A DNA stretch of 64,000 nucleotides from Actinomadura coerulea. GTDB taxonomy: Bacteria; Actinomycetota; Actinomycetes; Streptosporangiales; Streptosporangiaceae. The DNA is taken from NCBI RefSeq assembly GCF_014208105.1, contig NZ_JACHMQ010000001.1, forward strand, positions 6,448,001 through 6,512,000, read 5' to 3'. The notes under the pieces are model-generated. The model had not been told where the DNA came from and made no database searches. It saw only the letters and a program-made list of their open reading frames with translations. Shown one piece after another: positions 24,002 to 31,917 of the stretch. A program made the position numbers and the translations under genes. Within the stretch, counting starts at the first letter, position 1, and each line of letters begins with the position of its first letter.

Positions 24002-25492
24002 TCAGAACGAGGGGCCCAGGGTCCGTGACCAGGTGGTCACCAGGAGGTCGCGGGCCTTGTCCGCCTCCGCCCGCTCCCTGCCGTACAGGACGCCGACCGC
24101 GAAGGCGTCCGCCGTCGTGCGGGCGCGGGCGACGGCCCGTTCGAGGTGCTCCATCGCGATCATGGCGTCCTGGTGGGCGCCGAGGACCTCCTGGATGCGC
24201 TTGGTGTCCTTGACCACCCGCTTGGCGGCCGCGCCCAGCACGGGAACCGCCAGCTCGGCCGCGTACCGGGCGCGCTTGGCCGCCTTGCGCGTCTCGTGGC
24301 GGGCGAGGTCGGGGTCGGCGGACGTCTTGATCGACGCGTAGTCCCCGGCCAACCGGTCCCAGGCCCGGGTGACGAGCGCGGGAAGCTCCTTGCGGGCCTT
24401 CTTGCCCGCCACGGCCGCCAGCGGCGGATCGGCGACCAGCCTGTCGAGGCCGTCGAGCAGCGCGAAGTACCGCGCGTCCCGCAGGGCCGCGTTCAGGTGC
24501 CGGTACGCGGCCCGCTCGTGCCGCTCCAGGTCGTCCAGCAGGAAGGGCGGCGCCTCCGCGAACCTCGCCCGCAGCACCTCCAGGTCGCGGACCTCGCCGA
24601 GGGCCTGCGCCACCCATCGCAGCTCGGGCCCGAGGGGCGCGGTGCGCTCCGCGTCCAGGACGGGCCGGTAGCTGCGCAGGACGCTCCTCGTCCTGCGCAC
24701 GGCGACCCGCATGCGGTGGACGGCGTCGTCCTCGCCCAGCCGCGCCCCCGGGTCGAACCGCAGGATCGACTCGACCTGCTCGGCGAGGTAGGCCAGCACG
24801 ACCTCCCCGGTCGTGATCGCGGGGGCCTTCCCGTTGCTGGTCGCGGCCGTGATCCGCGACCGGGCCCGGGCCCGCTGGCGGGCCGCCTCCGACGGCGCGA
24901 CACCGTCCCCGAGCAGCCTCGCCAGCTTGGACGCCGACTTGGACCTCTTCGCGCCGGCCTTGCGCAGGCGCTTGCCCGCGGCCTTCAGCAGCTCCGGCGT
25001 CCCCGTGCCGAGCTCGACCTCGATCTCCCGCCACCGCTCGGGCTCGGCCTCCCGCCCGCGCCCGGTGACCAGGTCGTCGGCGACCTCCGCGAGGGCCTCG
25101 CCGTCCGCGCCGAGCAGGCGCACGACCGTCCGGCGGGTCTCCAGGGTCGCGACGGGGCGCAGCTCCGCCCCGCGGGTGTGCGCGGCGACCAGCCCGGACA
25201 GGCGCGCCGGGACGAGCAGGGGCCGCCCGAGCGGCGCCCGGAACTCGTGCTTGCCGTCCTGCCCGGCCGGCATCTTCAGGTGCCAGCCCGCGTCCGGCCC
25301 GCCCCGCCGGCGGCGCAGCGTGATCCTGTTGGCCGCCAGCCGCAGGTCCGGGGTGTCGAAATAGGTGGCGTGCAGCTCCCGGACCTCGGGCTCCCCGACC
25401 GACGCCACGCCCGCGAGCCCGTCGAGCTCCGGCAGGGCGAACCCGGCCGGGGCGTCGTACTTCTGCTCGATCTCCAGATGCCGCTCGGCCAC
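24002..25492 (-). CDS. CYTH and CHAD domain protein
   Basis: Protein of 496 residues. The N-terminal CYTH (triphosphate tunnel) domain opens with the signature LEIEQKYD and continues with ATYFDTPDLRLAANRITLRRR. From about residue 220 the CHAD domain follows, all helical with conserved basic His/Arg positions (EDDAVHRMRVAVRRTRSVLR, RHETRKAAKRARYAAEL). CHAD domains bind polyphosphate and CYTH domains hydrolyse triphosphates; the gene is convergent with ppk, which fits a polyphosphate role. GTG at 25492 is chosen because GAGGAG lies 7 bp upstream; the frame extends to 25705 without a site. Confidence 0.92.
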   Translation of the reverse strand: MAERHLEIEQKYDAPAGFALPELDGLAGVASVGEPEVRELHATYFDTPDLRLAANRITLRRRRGGPDAGWHLKMPAGQDGKHEFRAPLGRPLLVPARLSGLVAAHTRGAELRPVATLETRRTVVRLLGADGEALAEVADDLVTGRGREAEPERWREIEVELGTGTPELLKAAGKRLRKAGAKRSKSASKLARLLGDGVAPSEAARQRARARSRITAATSNGKAPAITTGEVVLAYLAEQVESILRFDPGARLGEDDAVHRMRVAVRRTRSVLRSYRPVLDAERTAPLGPELRWVAQALGEVRDLEVLRARFAEAPPFLLDDLERHERAAYRHLNAALRDARYFALLDGLDRLVADPPLAAVAGKKARKELPALVTRAWDRLAGDYASIKTSADPDLARHETRKAAKRARYAAELAVPVLGAAAKRVVKDTKRIQEVLGAHQDAMIAMEHLERAVARARTTADAFAVGVLYGRERAEADKARDLLVTTWSRTLGPSF

Positions 25493-25622
25493 GCGCTGCT
25501 CCTCAAGGACGGGTGACAAACCGGGTGCACACCCAGATAGCCAGCATTCCACGTCAAAGTGAACAACGACCGAAATCTCCCCGGCCCCCAGGGGACCAGG
25601 ACGGCGCGGCAGGTGGTGATGA

Positions 25623-25736
25623 TCAGTTCGTCGACCCGCGGCGGCGGGAGCCGGCGAACGCGTCGCCGAGGGCAGGATCTTCTGGCTGCACCAGTACACC
25701 GACACGGCACGGTGGCGGGACGCCCTCGTCCCGTGA
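25623..25736 (+). pseudogene. C-terminal remnant of a SnoaL/NTF2-like protein
   Basis: An open frame after a TGA at 25620-25622 ends ERVAEGRIFWLHQYTDTARW and then a stop. This is the typical last strand and helix of SnoaL-like (nuclear transport factor 2 fold) proteins, in which a short C-terminal peptide follows GRI-x-x-L-x-x-Y-x-D. No upstream part of the fold is found in any frame, so it is probably a fragment left by a deletion. Confidence 0.45.
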
Positions 25737-25758
25737 ACCGCCGCCGCCCGGCGAGGGC

Positions 25759-26229
25759 TCAGTCGAGGTGGTACTTCATCCCCATGTGGGACGGGTGGAA
25801 GCCGATCTTCTGGTAGAAGCGGATGGCGTCCGGGCGCTGGCGGTCGGTGGTGAGCTGCACGACGCGGCAGCCGCGGGCGCGGGCCCGGTCGAGGGCCCAG
25901 GTGATCATCAGCTGGCCGAGCCCGGCGCCGCGCTGCTCGGCGGCGATGCGGACGCCCTCGATCTGGGCGCGCTCGGAGCCGGTGTAGGTGAGGCCGGGGA
26001 TGAAGGTGAGCTGGAGCGTGCCGGCGACCGCCCCGGCCACCTCGGCGACGACCAGGGTGTTGTTGGGGTCCCGCTCGATCGCGGCGAACGCTCTGAAGTA
26101 GGCCTCCGGTATCTCCTCACCCGGTGTTTCACGGGTGGAACCCAGGGGATCGTCGGCGAGTAGCCGGACGATCTCAGGGAGATCGTCCAACGTCGCCTCG
26201 CGGAAGGTCACTTCTTGATCACTCTGCAC
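25759..26229 (-). CDS. GNAT family N-acetyltransferase
   Basis: Protein of 156 residues. The acetyl-CoA binding motif is IEGVRIAAEQRGAGLGQLMITWALDRARARGC, residues ~89-120, with the Q/RxxGxG/A pattern, followed by VVQLTTDRQRPDAIRFYQKIGF and a C-terminal strand. The start region EVTFREATLDDLPEIVRLLADD is usual for the family. The substrate is unknown. It is divergent from whiB; the shared 130 bp hold twin palindromes that may act on both genes. Confidence 0.9.
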   Translation of the reverse strand: MQSDQEVTFREATLDDLPEIVRLLADDPLGSTRETPGEEIPEAYFRAFAAIERDPNNTLVVAEVAGAVAGTLQLTFIPGLTYTGSERAQIEGVRIAAEQRGAGLGQLMITWALDRARARGCRVVQLTTDRQRPDAIRFYQKIGFHPSHMGMKYHLD

Positions 26230-26275
26230 GCCTTCCAGGCTATCGGGACGCTAAGTTGCAGCGTTCGCCCATGTC

Positions 26276-26305
26276 TTGTAGTACTACGATGTGTAGTACT
26301 ACGCT
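26276..26305 (+). promoter_or_regulatory. Twin GTAGTACTAC palindromes and promoter before whiB
   Basis: The perfect 10-bp palindrome GTAGTACTAC occurs at 26278-26287 and again at 26293-26302, a 15-bp period. They overlap a plausible promoter (TTGTAG at 26276-26281, 18-bp spacer, TACGCT at 26300-26305). They sit between the divergent GNAT and whiB genes. Confidence 0.6.
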
Positions 26306-26359
26306 GAGTGGAGATCCCCGGCTCGGACGGCGGTCTCATCGCCGCGCAGGGAGAAGTCA

Positions 26360-26707
26360 ATGCACAACACCGGGTCAATGCACAACACGGAGAACGAGGA
26401 ACACTGGACCGACCACGCCATCTGCCGCGGCGCGGATCCTGACCTGTTCTTCCCGATCGGCTACTCCGCGCCCGTGCTCCAGGCACAGGAGGACGCGGCC
26501 AAGGAGATCTGTTCCCACTGCCCCGTGCGGGCCGACTGCCTCGCGTGGGCGCTGCGGGTGGGGGAGCCCGACGGCATCTGGGGCGGGACGACCCCCGAGG
26601 AGCGGCGCTACCTGCGCCGGACGGCCGACGCCCCGGCGCGGCGGCCGCTGCCGGTGATAGTGGTGCGCGGCGACGCCTCCGAGTCGGAGCACGCGTCGGC
26701 CGCTTAG
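26360..26707 (+). CDS. WhiB family iron-sulfur transcription factor
   Basis: Protein of 115 residues. Four cysteines in the WhiB spacing bind a 4Fe-4S cluster: AIC then KEICSHCPVRADC. The turn GEPDGIWGGTTPEERR and a basic C-terminal segment follow. These proteins bind the primary sigma factor and control development or redox responses. The start is duplicated: an 18-bp segment containing ATGCACAACAC is repeated in tandem (26356 and 26374), giving in-frame ATGs at 26360 and 26378. GGGAGAAG before the first supports 26360. The twin palindromes upstream are probable regulatory sites. Length fits the WhiB1/WblE group better than WhiB or WhiD, but the exact orthologue is unsure. Confidence 0.93.
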   Translation: MHNTGSMHNTENEEHWTDHAICRGADPDLFFPIGYSAPVLQAQEDAAKEICSHCPVRADCLAWALRVGEPDGIWGGTTPEERRYLRRTADAPARRPLPVIVVRGDASESEHASAA

Positions 26708-26811
26708 CGGGCCACCTCACCGAGGCGCCGCCTACAAGAAGGCCACCGGCACCTTTCGCCCGCCCCACGCGTTGGGGGAGTCAGGGACGCGCAGACTTTA
26801 CGGTGGCTGAC

Positions 26812-27429
26812 ATGAGCTTTACCCCCGACCGGCAACGTTCCGAAGGTTTGGCGAAGCACGGCGCCCGCGCACTGGCGTCGGCGGTGCTGATCCTCACGGT
26901 GACCGCCGCGATGTGGGTGCTGGAGGCGTTCGACTACACGACGAACGGCTGGCTCGACCGGTTCGGGATCCAGCCGCGCGACGTGAACGACCTGCCGGAC
27001 ATCTTCACCGCGCCGTTCATGCACGCCGGCTTCGGGCACCTGACGGCCAACACGGTCCCGTTCCTGATCCTCGGGTTCGCCGCGGCGGCGCGGGGCATCG
27101 CCAAGTTCCTCGCCGCGAGCCTGATCATCATCGTGGTCGGCGGGCTCGGGGTGTGGTTCCTCAGTTCCGCCAACACGCTCGGGTCCAGCATCCTGATCTT
27201 CGGGTTCTTCGGCTACCTGGTGGGACGCGGGATCTTCGAGCGGCGGCTGCTCGACATCGCCATCGCGGTCGCCGTCGTCGCCGTCTACGGGACGATGCTG
27301 CTCGGCGTCCTGCCGAGCGACCCCACGATCTCCTGGCAGGGCCACCTCTTCGGGCTGCTCGGCGGCGTCCTCGCCTCGTGGTTCCTGCGCCGCGGCAGGA
27401 CGGAGGCACCTCGGAGAATGCCCGACTAA
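26812..27429 (+). CDS. Rhomboid family intramembrane serine protease
   Basis: Protein of 205 residues with six predicted membrane helices. Rhomboid marks are HAGFGHLTANTVPF (helix 2), the catalytic Ser in NTLGSSILIFGFFGYLVGRG, and the catalytic His in WQGHLFGLLGG. It cleaves transmembrane substrates within the bilayer. The ATG at 26812 is used; GTG at 26803 is an in-frame alternative and neither has a strong ribosome site. The gene stands alone, followed by a hairpin with a T-rich tail. Confidence 0.88.
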   Translation: MSFTPDRQRSEGLAKHGARALASAVLILTVTAAMWVLEAFDYTTNGWLDRFGIQPRDVNDLPDIFTAPFMHAGFGHLTANTVPFLILGFAAAARGIAKFLAASLIIIVVGGLGVWFLSSANTLGSSILIFGFFGYLVGRGIFERRLLDIAIAVAVVAVYGTMLLGVLPSDPTISWQGHLFGLLGGVLASWFLRRGRTEAPRRMPD

Positions 27430-27444
27430 AGGCCCTTTGTAGTG

Positions 27445-27471
27445 AATGGACGCCAATGTGGCGACTCCATT
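27445..27471 (+). terminator. Rho-independent terminator after the rhomboid gene
   Basis: A hairpin pairs AATGGACGCCA (27445-27455) with TGGCG and TCCATT (27459-27471) across a 3-nt loop and a 2-nt bulge, and is followed by GTTTTGTCTTG, one of few T-rich tails in the window. Confidence 0.65.
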
Positions 27472-27569
27472 GTTTTGTCTTGTCCATGGCTCTTCTTGAT
27501 CTTCGTCGGGTATCGGTCCCCCCGAGATGGGCGACGGCGCCCACCAGGGGAACGATCAGGGGGAGAAGG

Positions 27570-28022
27570 ATGAGCGTGCGAAGAGCGATGGCCGTGGCGG
27601 CAGCGGGGACGGCAGCGGGGGCGTTCGTCGTGATCGGGGCGGGGACGGCGGAGGCGCAGACGGACACCCAGCTCTGCGAGTACTCCGTGACGGCACGGCA
27701 CGGGCTCAACGTCCACGAGATGCCCAACGTGCATTCGAAGGTCGTGGGCGTCCTGAAGTACCACCAGAAGCCGTGGGCCGACTGCAAGACCAAGGGGTTC
27801 ACCGAGATTCGCGGCAACGTCCCCGTTCAGCTCCGGCACGGGTTCATCGACGTGAAGTACCTGCACAAGATTCGCGTCATTCCCACCGGCGGTGTGAAGA
27901 CGGGCGCGGGCGGCACCTCGACCGGCATGGACTCCGCACTCGCCGCCGCGGGTCTGGCCACGGTCCTCGCCGGCGGCGGGATGGCGCTCGCGGCACGGCG
28001 GCGGGCGACCGGCCCCGCCTGA
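27570..28022 (+). CDS. Secreted SH3-like protein with C-terminal membrane anchor
   Basis: Protein of 150 residues. A signal peptide (VRRAMAVAAAGTAAGAFVV, cleavage near AEA-QT) precedes a small SH3b-like domain (CEYSVTARHGLNVHEMPNVH, SKVVGVLKYHQKPWADC), with two Cys that could form a disulfide. A Gly/Thr-rich linker leads to a hydrophobic segment (ALAAAGLATVLAGGGMALA) ending in ARRRA, so it is probably membrane anchored. GGGGGAGAAGG abuts the ATG. SH3b domains often bind cell wall; no catalytic domain is present. Confidence 0.75.
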   Translation: MSVRRAMAVAAAGTAAGAFVVIGAGTAEAQTDTQLCEYSVTARHGLNVHEMPNVHSKVVGVLKYHQKPWADCKTKGFTEIRGNVPVQLRHGFIDVKYLHKIRVIPTGGVKTGAGGTSTGMDSALAAAGLATVLAGGGMALAARRRATGPA

Positions 28023-28104
28023 CCGGCCGGGACGGCGACGGGGCGATGGCAGGCCGGTGGCAGGCCGGTACGGCGACGCCCCGTCGCCCGTCAGGAGTGA
28101 ACGG

Positions 28105-28137
28105 CGGCCGCGTCGCCCCGGAACGGCGACGCGGCCG
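28105..28137. terminator. Bidirectional terminator
   Basis: A perfect 13-bp stem (CGGCCGCGTCGCC at 28105-28117, complement at 28125-28137) with a 7-nt loop lies between the convergent SH3-like gene and the SDR gene, touching the stop codon of the latter. Confidence 0.8.
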
Positions 28138-28896
28138 TCACCTCCGCGAAGGGTTCGGCCTGACGGTGACGTCCGAGACGACGGCGTCCCGCGGCGTCTC
28201 CAGCGCGGCGACCAGCACGCGCGCGACCGTGGCGGGGGCCGCGAAGTCGTCCTCGGCGTAGGGGTGGCCCTCCTGGGCGCGCACGCTGCGCTGCATCTCC
28301 GTGGCCGTCCGCCCCGGGTAGACGCTCGTGACGCGCAGGGACGGCTCCTCCGCGCGCAGCGAGTCGGCCAGCGCGCGCAGGCCGAACTTGCTCGCCGCGT
28401 ACGCCGACCACTCGGGGTTGGCGCGCAGCCCGGCGGTGGAGTTGACGAACACGACGTGCCCCTCGGCGGCGCGCAGCGCGGGCAGCAGCAGCCGCGTCAG
28501 CTCCGCGGCCGACACCAGGTTGACCGACAGGTGCTCCAGCCACTCGTCGGCCTCGGTGGCGGCGACCGTCCCCAGGTGCACCATGCCCGCCGCGTGGACG
28601 ACGCCGTCCAGCCGGGCGGGGATCCCGGCCGCCGCGAGCCGCGCCTCGATGCGGCGCGGCTCGGTCAGGTCGAGCGGGACCGTGCCGATGGACGCCGCGC
28701 GCGGCGGCGACGCGACCGCCCCCCGGTTGATGACCTGCGTGGCCGCGTGCGCGCCTCCGCGCAGCGCCGCGGCGAGCTTGTCCAGGCGCTCGGCGGAGCG
28801 GCCGGTGAGGAGCAGGTCGTGCCCGCGCTCGCGCAGCAGTTCGGCGACCGCCGTGCCGATGCCGCCCGTCGCGCCCGTGATCAGATACGTGCCCAT
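28138..28896 (-). CDS. SDR family oxidoreductase
   Basis: Protein of 252 residues. The cofactor motif is TGATGGIGTA, followed by VVHAAGMVHLG, the catalytic Ser in VFVNSTAGL and the YAASK active site. It is of the short classical type with a C-terminal VTVRPN extension. The ATG at 28896 is chosen as the position right before the first beta strand; the frame remains open far upstream (to 30285) but overlaps the beta-helix gene there. It lies 86 bp downstream of that gene on the same strand. The substrate is unknown. Confidence 0.9.
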   Translation of the reverse strand: MGTYLITGATGGIGTAVAELLRERGHDLLLTGRSAERLDKLAAALRGGAHAATQVINRGAVASPPRAASIGTVPLDLTEPRRIEARLAAAGIPARLDGVVHAAGMVHLGTVAATEADEWLEHLSVNLVSAAELTRLLLPALRAAEGHVVFVNSTAGLRANPEWSAYAASKFGLRALADSLRAEEPSLRVTSVYPGRTATEMQRSVRAQEGHPYAEDDFAAPATVARVLVAALETPRDAVVSDVTVRPNPSRR

Positions 28897-28982
28897 GGCG
28901 CCCCATTCTCGTCGATCCCCTACCCCCGATGGACGCCCGGGACGGTTCTCTGGTTCGGTCCCGCCCCGGGGCGGTCCGCGCG

Positions 28983-30440
28983 TCAGTTCGGGCGCAGCAC
29001 CCGCGTCGCGCCGGCGATCAGCGCCGTCACCAGCACCCACCCCGTCGCGACCAGCGTGTACGCCACCCAGCGGGACCAGTTCACCGCGTCGTAGGACAGC
29101 TGCTGCCCGAACGTGTCGAGCGGGATCAGCAGGTCCAGCGTGTAGATCAGCGCGTGGAAGGACGGCAGTTCGTCCGGTGGCTTGACCGCACGCGGATGCT
29201 CGATGGAGAACACCGTCGTCCCGACGGCCAGCAGGGCGGCGAACCACGCGAACGCCAGCCAGGGCCGGTAGCCGAACCCGACCGTCCAGTCGAGCACGTG
29301 GTTCCACGCCCGGGCGACCGGATGCAGTCCGCGGCGCCGCGCCCGCATCTTGGCGAGCTGCACCTTCCGGGCCAGGTCGTCGTGGCCGATGCCGTGGTAC
29401 CAGCCGGCCAGCTGCTCGTACGGCTGGAGGTGGAACTCCGGGTCCCGCGACACCCAGCTGAGCCGGTGCTTGAACTCGGCGCCGCGCAGGGTCTGGTACG
29501 TCATGCCGTTCAGGTACAGCTCGTCCGGCCAGATGTCCGGGTGGTCCATGACCAGGTCGATCCTGGAGTACGACAGCGACACCCGGCCCTTGATCGGCTC
29601 CGCCGGCCACAGCAGCAGCTCGTCGACCTGCATGTGGCTGGCGTGCAGGGCCATCCGCGCGGGGTCCGAGGAGTCCAGGCGGCCACGGATGAACGACAGG
29701 ACGCCGTTGACGCGGGCGCTGCGCAGGCGGACGGTGCCGAACGTGCTGAACCCGTGGCTCAGCTCGGCGGTGTCCTCGACGACGATGTTCTGCGCGTCCA
29801 GCGCGATGCGGCCCGGATTGGTGAGGGTGGTGCGCTCCATGAACAGCCCGCCGTTCATCCGCGCGCCCACGAACCGCACCCCGCCGGTGATCTCGGCGTC
29901 CCGGATGAACGCCCCGGCGTCCACGACGAGCGCGCCGCCGGAGACCGCCCACTTCTCCGGCGCCGACGCGGTCACCCGCGTCCCGTTCATCCGCAGGCCG
30001 CCGAGGATCTGCGCCCGCGGCAGCCGGACCTCCCCCTCGATCTCGGACCCGGACAGGCTGAGGAAGCCGTCCGCGCGCAGGCCGCCGCCGTCGAAGCCGG
30101 GCATCCGGCAGCCGGAGAACCGGAGCTGGCGCGTCTCGGCGTTGGCGAACACCGGCTCCTCGACGAGCCGGCAGTCCTCCAGGAGCAGCTCGGCCTCGAC
30201 GCGGCCGCCGGCGACGTCCAGCCGCCCGGTGACGTAGGCGCCGCGGAGCCGGACGGCCGCGACCGCGCCGGGACGCGGCGCGCACTCGCCGAGCAGCAGC
30301 CGGGTGATGATCTCCGCGCGGACGATGCGGTCGGGCAGGGGGCCGGCCGGGCGGTCGTCGCCGAGGACGACGGCCGCGCCGGTGGGGAACGCCGTCCAGA
30401 GGCGCCGTTCCGCGTTGTTCAGTCCGGGGGGCTGGGGCAC
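28983..30440 (-). CDS. Beta-helix repeat protein with C-terminal membrane helices
   Basis: Protein of 485 residues. It begins LNNAERRLWTAFPTG and VRAEIITRLLLG, then a long run of beta-helix repeats (RLRGAYVTGRLDVAGGRVEAEL, GLRMNGTRVTASAPEKWAV, ARMNGGLFMERTTLTNP). The C-terminal third has two membrane helices (LAFAWFAALLAVGTTVF and VAYTLVATGWVLVTALIAGATR) with YTLDLLIPLDTFGQ between them. It is a true paralogue of 45052-46671 with the same N- and C-terminal signatures. Annotated relatives are sometimes called membrane-associated oxidoreductases, without support from any cofactor motif. The function is unknown. Confidence 0.8.
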   Translation of the reverse strand: MPQPPGLNNAERRLWTAFPTGAAVVLGDDRPAGPLPDRIVRAEIITRLLLGECAPRPGAVAAVRLRGAYVTGRLDVAGGRVEAELLLEDCRLVEEPVFANAETRQLRFSGCRMPGFDGGGLRADGFLSLSGSEIEGEVRLPRAQILGGLRMNGTRVTASAPEKWAVSGGALVVDAGAFIRDAEITGGVRFVGARMNGGLFMERTTLTNPGRIALDAQNIVVEDTAELSHGFSTFGTVRLRSARVNGVLSFIRGRLDSSDPARMALHASHMQVDELLLWPAEPIKGRVSLSYSRIDLVMDHPDIWPDELYLNGMTYQTLRGAEFKHRLSWVSRDPEFHLQPYEQLAGWYHGIGHDDLARKVQLAKMRARRRGLHPVARAWNHVLDWTVGFGYRPWLAFAWFAALLAVGTTVFSIEHPRAVKPPDELPSFHALIYTLDLLIPLDTFGQQLSYDAVNWSRWVAYTLVATGWVLVTALIAGATRVLRPN

Positions 30441-30460
30441 GGGACCCCTTTCTACGCGGA

Positions 30461-30494
30461 GATCCCCTCCGCGATCAACATCGCGGAGGGGATC
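30461..30494 (-). terminator. Terminator after the Spo0M gene
   Basis: A perfect 15-bp stem (GATCCCCTCCGCGAT at 30461-30475, complement at 30480-30494) closes a CAAC tetraloop. It lies downstream of the Spo0M stop (30516) and just before the start of the next gene on the same strand. Confidence 0.8.
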
Positions 30495-30515
30495 CCGTGG
30501 ACGGCCGGCCGGCGA

Positions 30516-31301
30516 TCAGAAGAAGCCCCGGCGGCGCCCGGCCTCCCGCAGGAAGCCGTCGAGCTGCTGCTCCCAGTTGGTGTGCTCGACGGTCGCGTAG
30601 TCGACCGTGAACCGGCTGAACGCGTCATGGCCCTCGGTGAACACCCCGCCGCGCTTGTCGAGCTCCAGCACGACCTCCATCGACTGCGGGTACGACACGA
30701 ACGTCACTTCGAGCTGCTTGATGCCGCGCGCGTAGTGCCCCGGCGGGTAGAACTCGATCTCCTGGTAGAAGGGCAGCTCCTGGTGGACGCCCCAGATGCG
30801 GCCCTTCTCGCAGTCGGCGTTGCGGAACTGGAAGCCGAGGTTGGAGAACGCCGCGAGGATGCGCTCCTGCGCGGGCAGCGGGTGGACGGCGATCGGGTCG
30901 AGGTCGCCCGGGTCGACCGCGCCCGTGACCTCCAGTTCCGTCGCGATCCCGACCGTCGTGCCGTGCAGCGGCCGCCCGTACATGTGGGTGAGCGGCGCCT
31001 CCCACGGGATCGGGAACTGGAACGGGATGCTGTGCCGCGCGCCCTCCTGCAGGCTGAACCCGCCCGCGACGGGCATCTTGGCGTACTCCAGGTTGGAGGT
31101 GTACTCGTTGTCGCCCGACTCGACCTCGACCTTGGTGCGCAGGGCGAGGTTCACCGCCTTGATGTCGGAGTTGAACTGGCCTCCGATGATGGCGATCTCG
31201 CCTGTGACGACGCCGCCGGGCGTCGTGTTGGGGTCGTGCAGAACCGTCTCGATCGAGGGGCCGCCGATGCCCATCGCCTGGCGCAGCTTCTTGAAGACCA
31301 A
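30516..31301 (-). CDS. Sporulation-control protein Spo0M family
   Basis: Protein of 261 residues matching the SpoOM/Spo0M family: arrestin-like strands PGGVVTGEIAIIGGQFNSDIKAVNLAL, the SIPFQFPIPWEAPLTHM stretch and a C-terminal YATVEHTNWEQQLDGFLREA. In Bacillus Spo0M affects sporulation and cytoskeleton; in actinomycetes related proteins are common and little studied. The start is TTG at 31301 with GGAGG 7 bp upstream; the next in-frame ATG would remove nine residues. A strong terminator follows. Confidence 0.88.
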   Translation of the reverse strand: MVFKKLRQAMGIGGPSIETVLHDPNTTPGGVVTGEIAIIGGQFNSDIKAVNLALRTKVEVESGDNEYTSNLEYAKMPVAGGFSLQEGARHSIPFQFPIPWEAPLTHMYGRPLHGTTVGIATELEVTGAVDPGDLDPIAVHPLPAQERILAAFSNLGFQFRNADCEKGRIWGVHQELPFYQEIEFYPPGHYARGIKQLEVTFVSYPQSMEVVLELDKRGGVFTEGHDAFSRFTVDYATVEHTNWEQQLDGFLREAGRRRGFF

Positions 31302-31444
31302 GGTCCGTCCTCCCGTGTTCGAGCGACTCCCCGCGCTCTCGTCCCATAGACGCTGTTACGGGAGATTACGTTCCGGGGAACTCGGCTGACCTGCGAAGGC
31401 GGTGGCCGTTCCTGGCCGTTCGCGCCGCTCCGCCGTCCCGCGGG

Positions 31445-31768
31445 TCAGTGGCCGCCGCCGGCGAGGTTCAGCCCCACGACCCCGAGGACGATGAACGCGA
31501 GCGCGACGACGCGGGTCGCGGAGACCTCGTCGCCCATGAAGAGCATGCCGAGCACCGCCGTCCCGACGGCCCCGATGCCGACCCACACGGCGTAGGCGGT
31601 GCCGACCTCCAGGTGCTTGAGGGCGACGGTGAGCAGGCCGAAGGACGCCGCGGCGAACACGAGGAACCCCACCGACTCCAGCGGCTGGGTGAAGCCCTTG
31701 CTGCCCTTCAGGCACAGGGCCATGGCGACCTCGAAGAGGCCGGCGACGATGACGAGGATCCAGGCCAT
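31445..31768 (-). CDS. SMR family exporter, SugE/Gdx-like
   Basis: Protein of 107 residues with four membrane helices. The essential Glu is in AWILVIVAGLFEVAMALCLK (Glu about residue 13), and the GxAYAVWVGIGAVGTAVLG helix 3 is normal. The pattern of helix 1, with ExxxAxxLK, is closer to the Gdx/SugE guanidinium exporters than to EmrE, though I cannot be sure. The ATG at 31768 has GGGAG 8 bp upstream; the frame is open to 31804. The 150-nt leader can fold so that this ribosome site is paired. It lies downstream of ugd on the same strand. Confidence 0.88.
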   Translation of the reverse strand: MAWILVIVAGLFEVAMALCLKGSKGFTQPLESVGFLVFAAASFGLLTVALKHLEVGTAYAVWVGIGAVGTAVLGMLFMGDEVSATRVVALAFIVLGVVGLNLAGGGH

Positions 31769-31917
31769 GGTGGCACTCCCGGATGACGAGACGACTGCTG
31801 TCACGCGCCGTCTTCGCGTTCCGGGTACGGCGCACCTCGTCCGGGAGAGACCGCACGCCCGTTCCAGGCGTGGCCCTCACCTTCGCCAACGGCCCCGGGA
31901 CCCGGGATGTTCCCGCG
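31769..31917 (-). promoter_or_regulatory. Structured leader of the SMR gene
   Basis: On the minus strand the ribosome site of the SMR gene lies in TCCGGGAG (31776-31783), which is complementary to CTCCCGGA in 31836-31847; four more pairs extend the helix (31787-31790). Between the arms is a second perfect 7-bp hairpin (31805-31811 with 31827-31833), and a further CACGCC/GGCGTG hairpin lies upstream. This could control translation. The sequence lacks the conserved blocks of the guanidine-I (ykkC) riboswitch. Confidence 0.45.

Noticed and set aside
28897..30285. Large N-terminal extension of the SDR at 28138-28896
   Set aside because: The extra frame overlaps the beta-helix gene in another frame and is Arg/Pro-rich without motifs.
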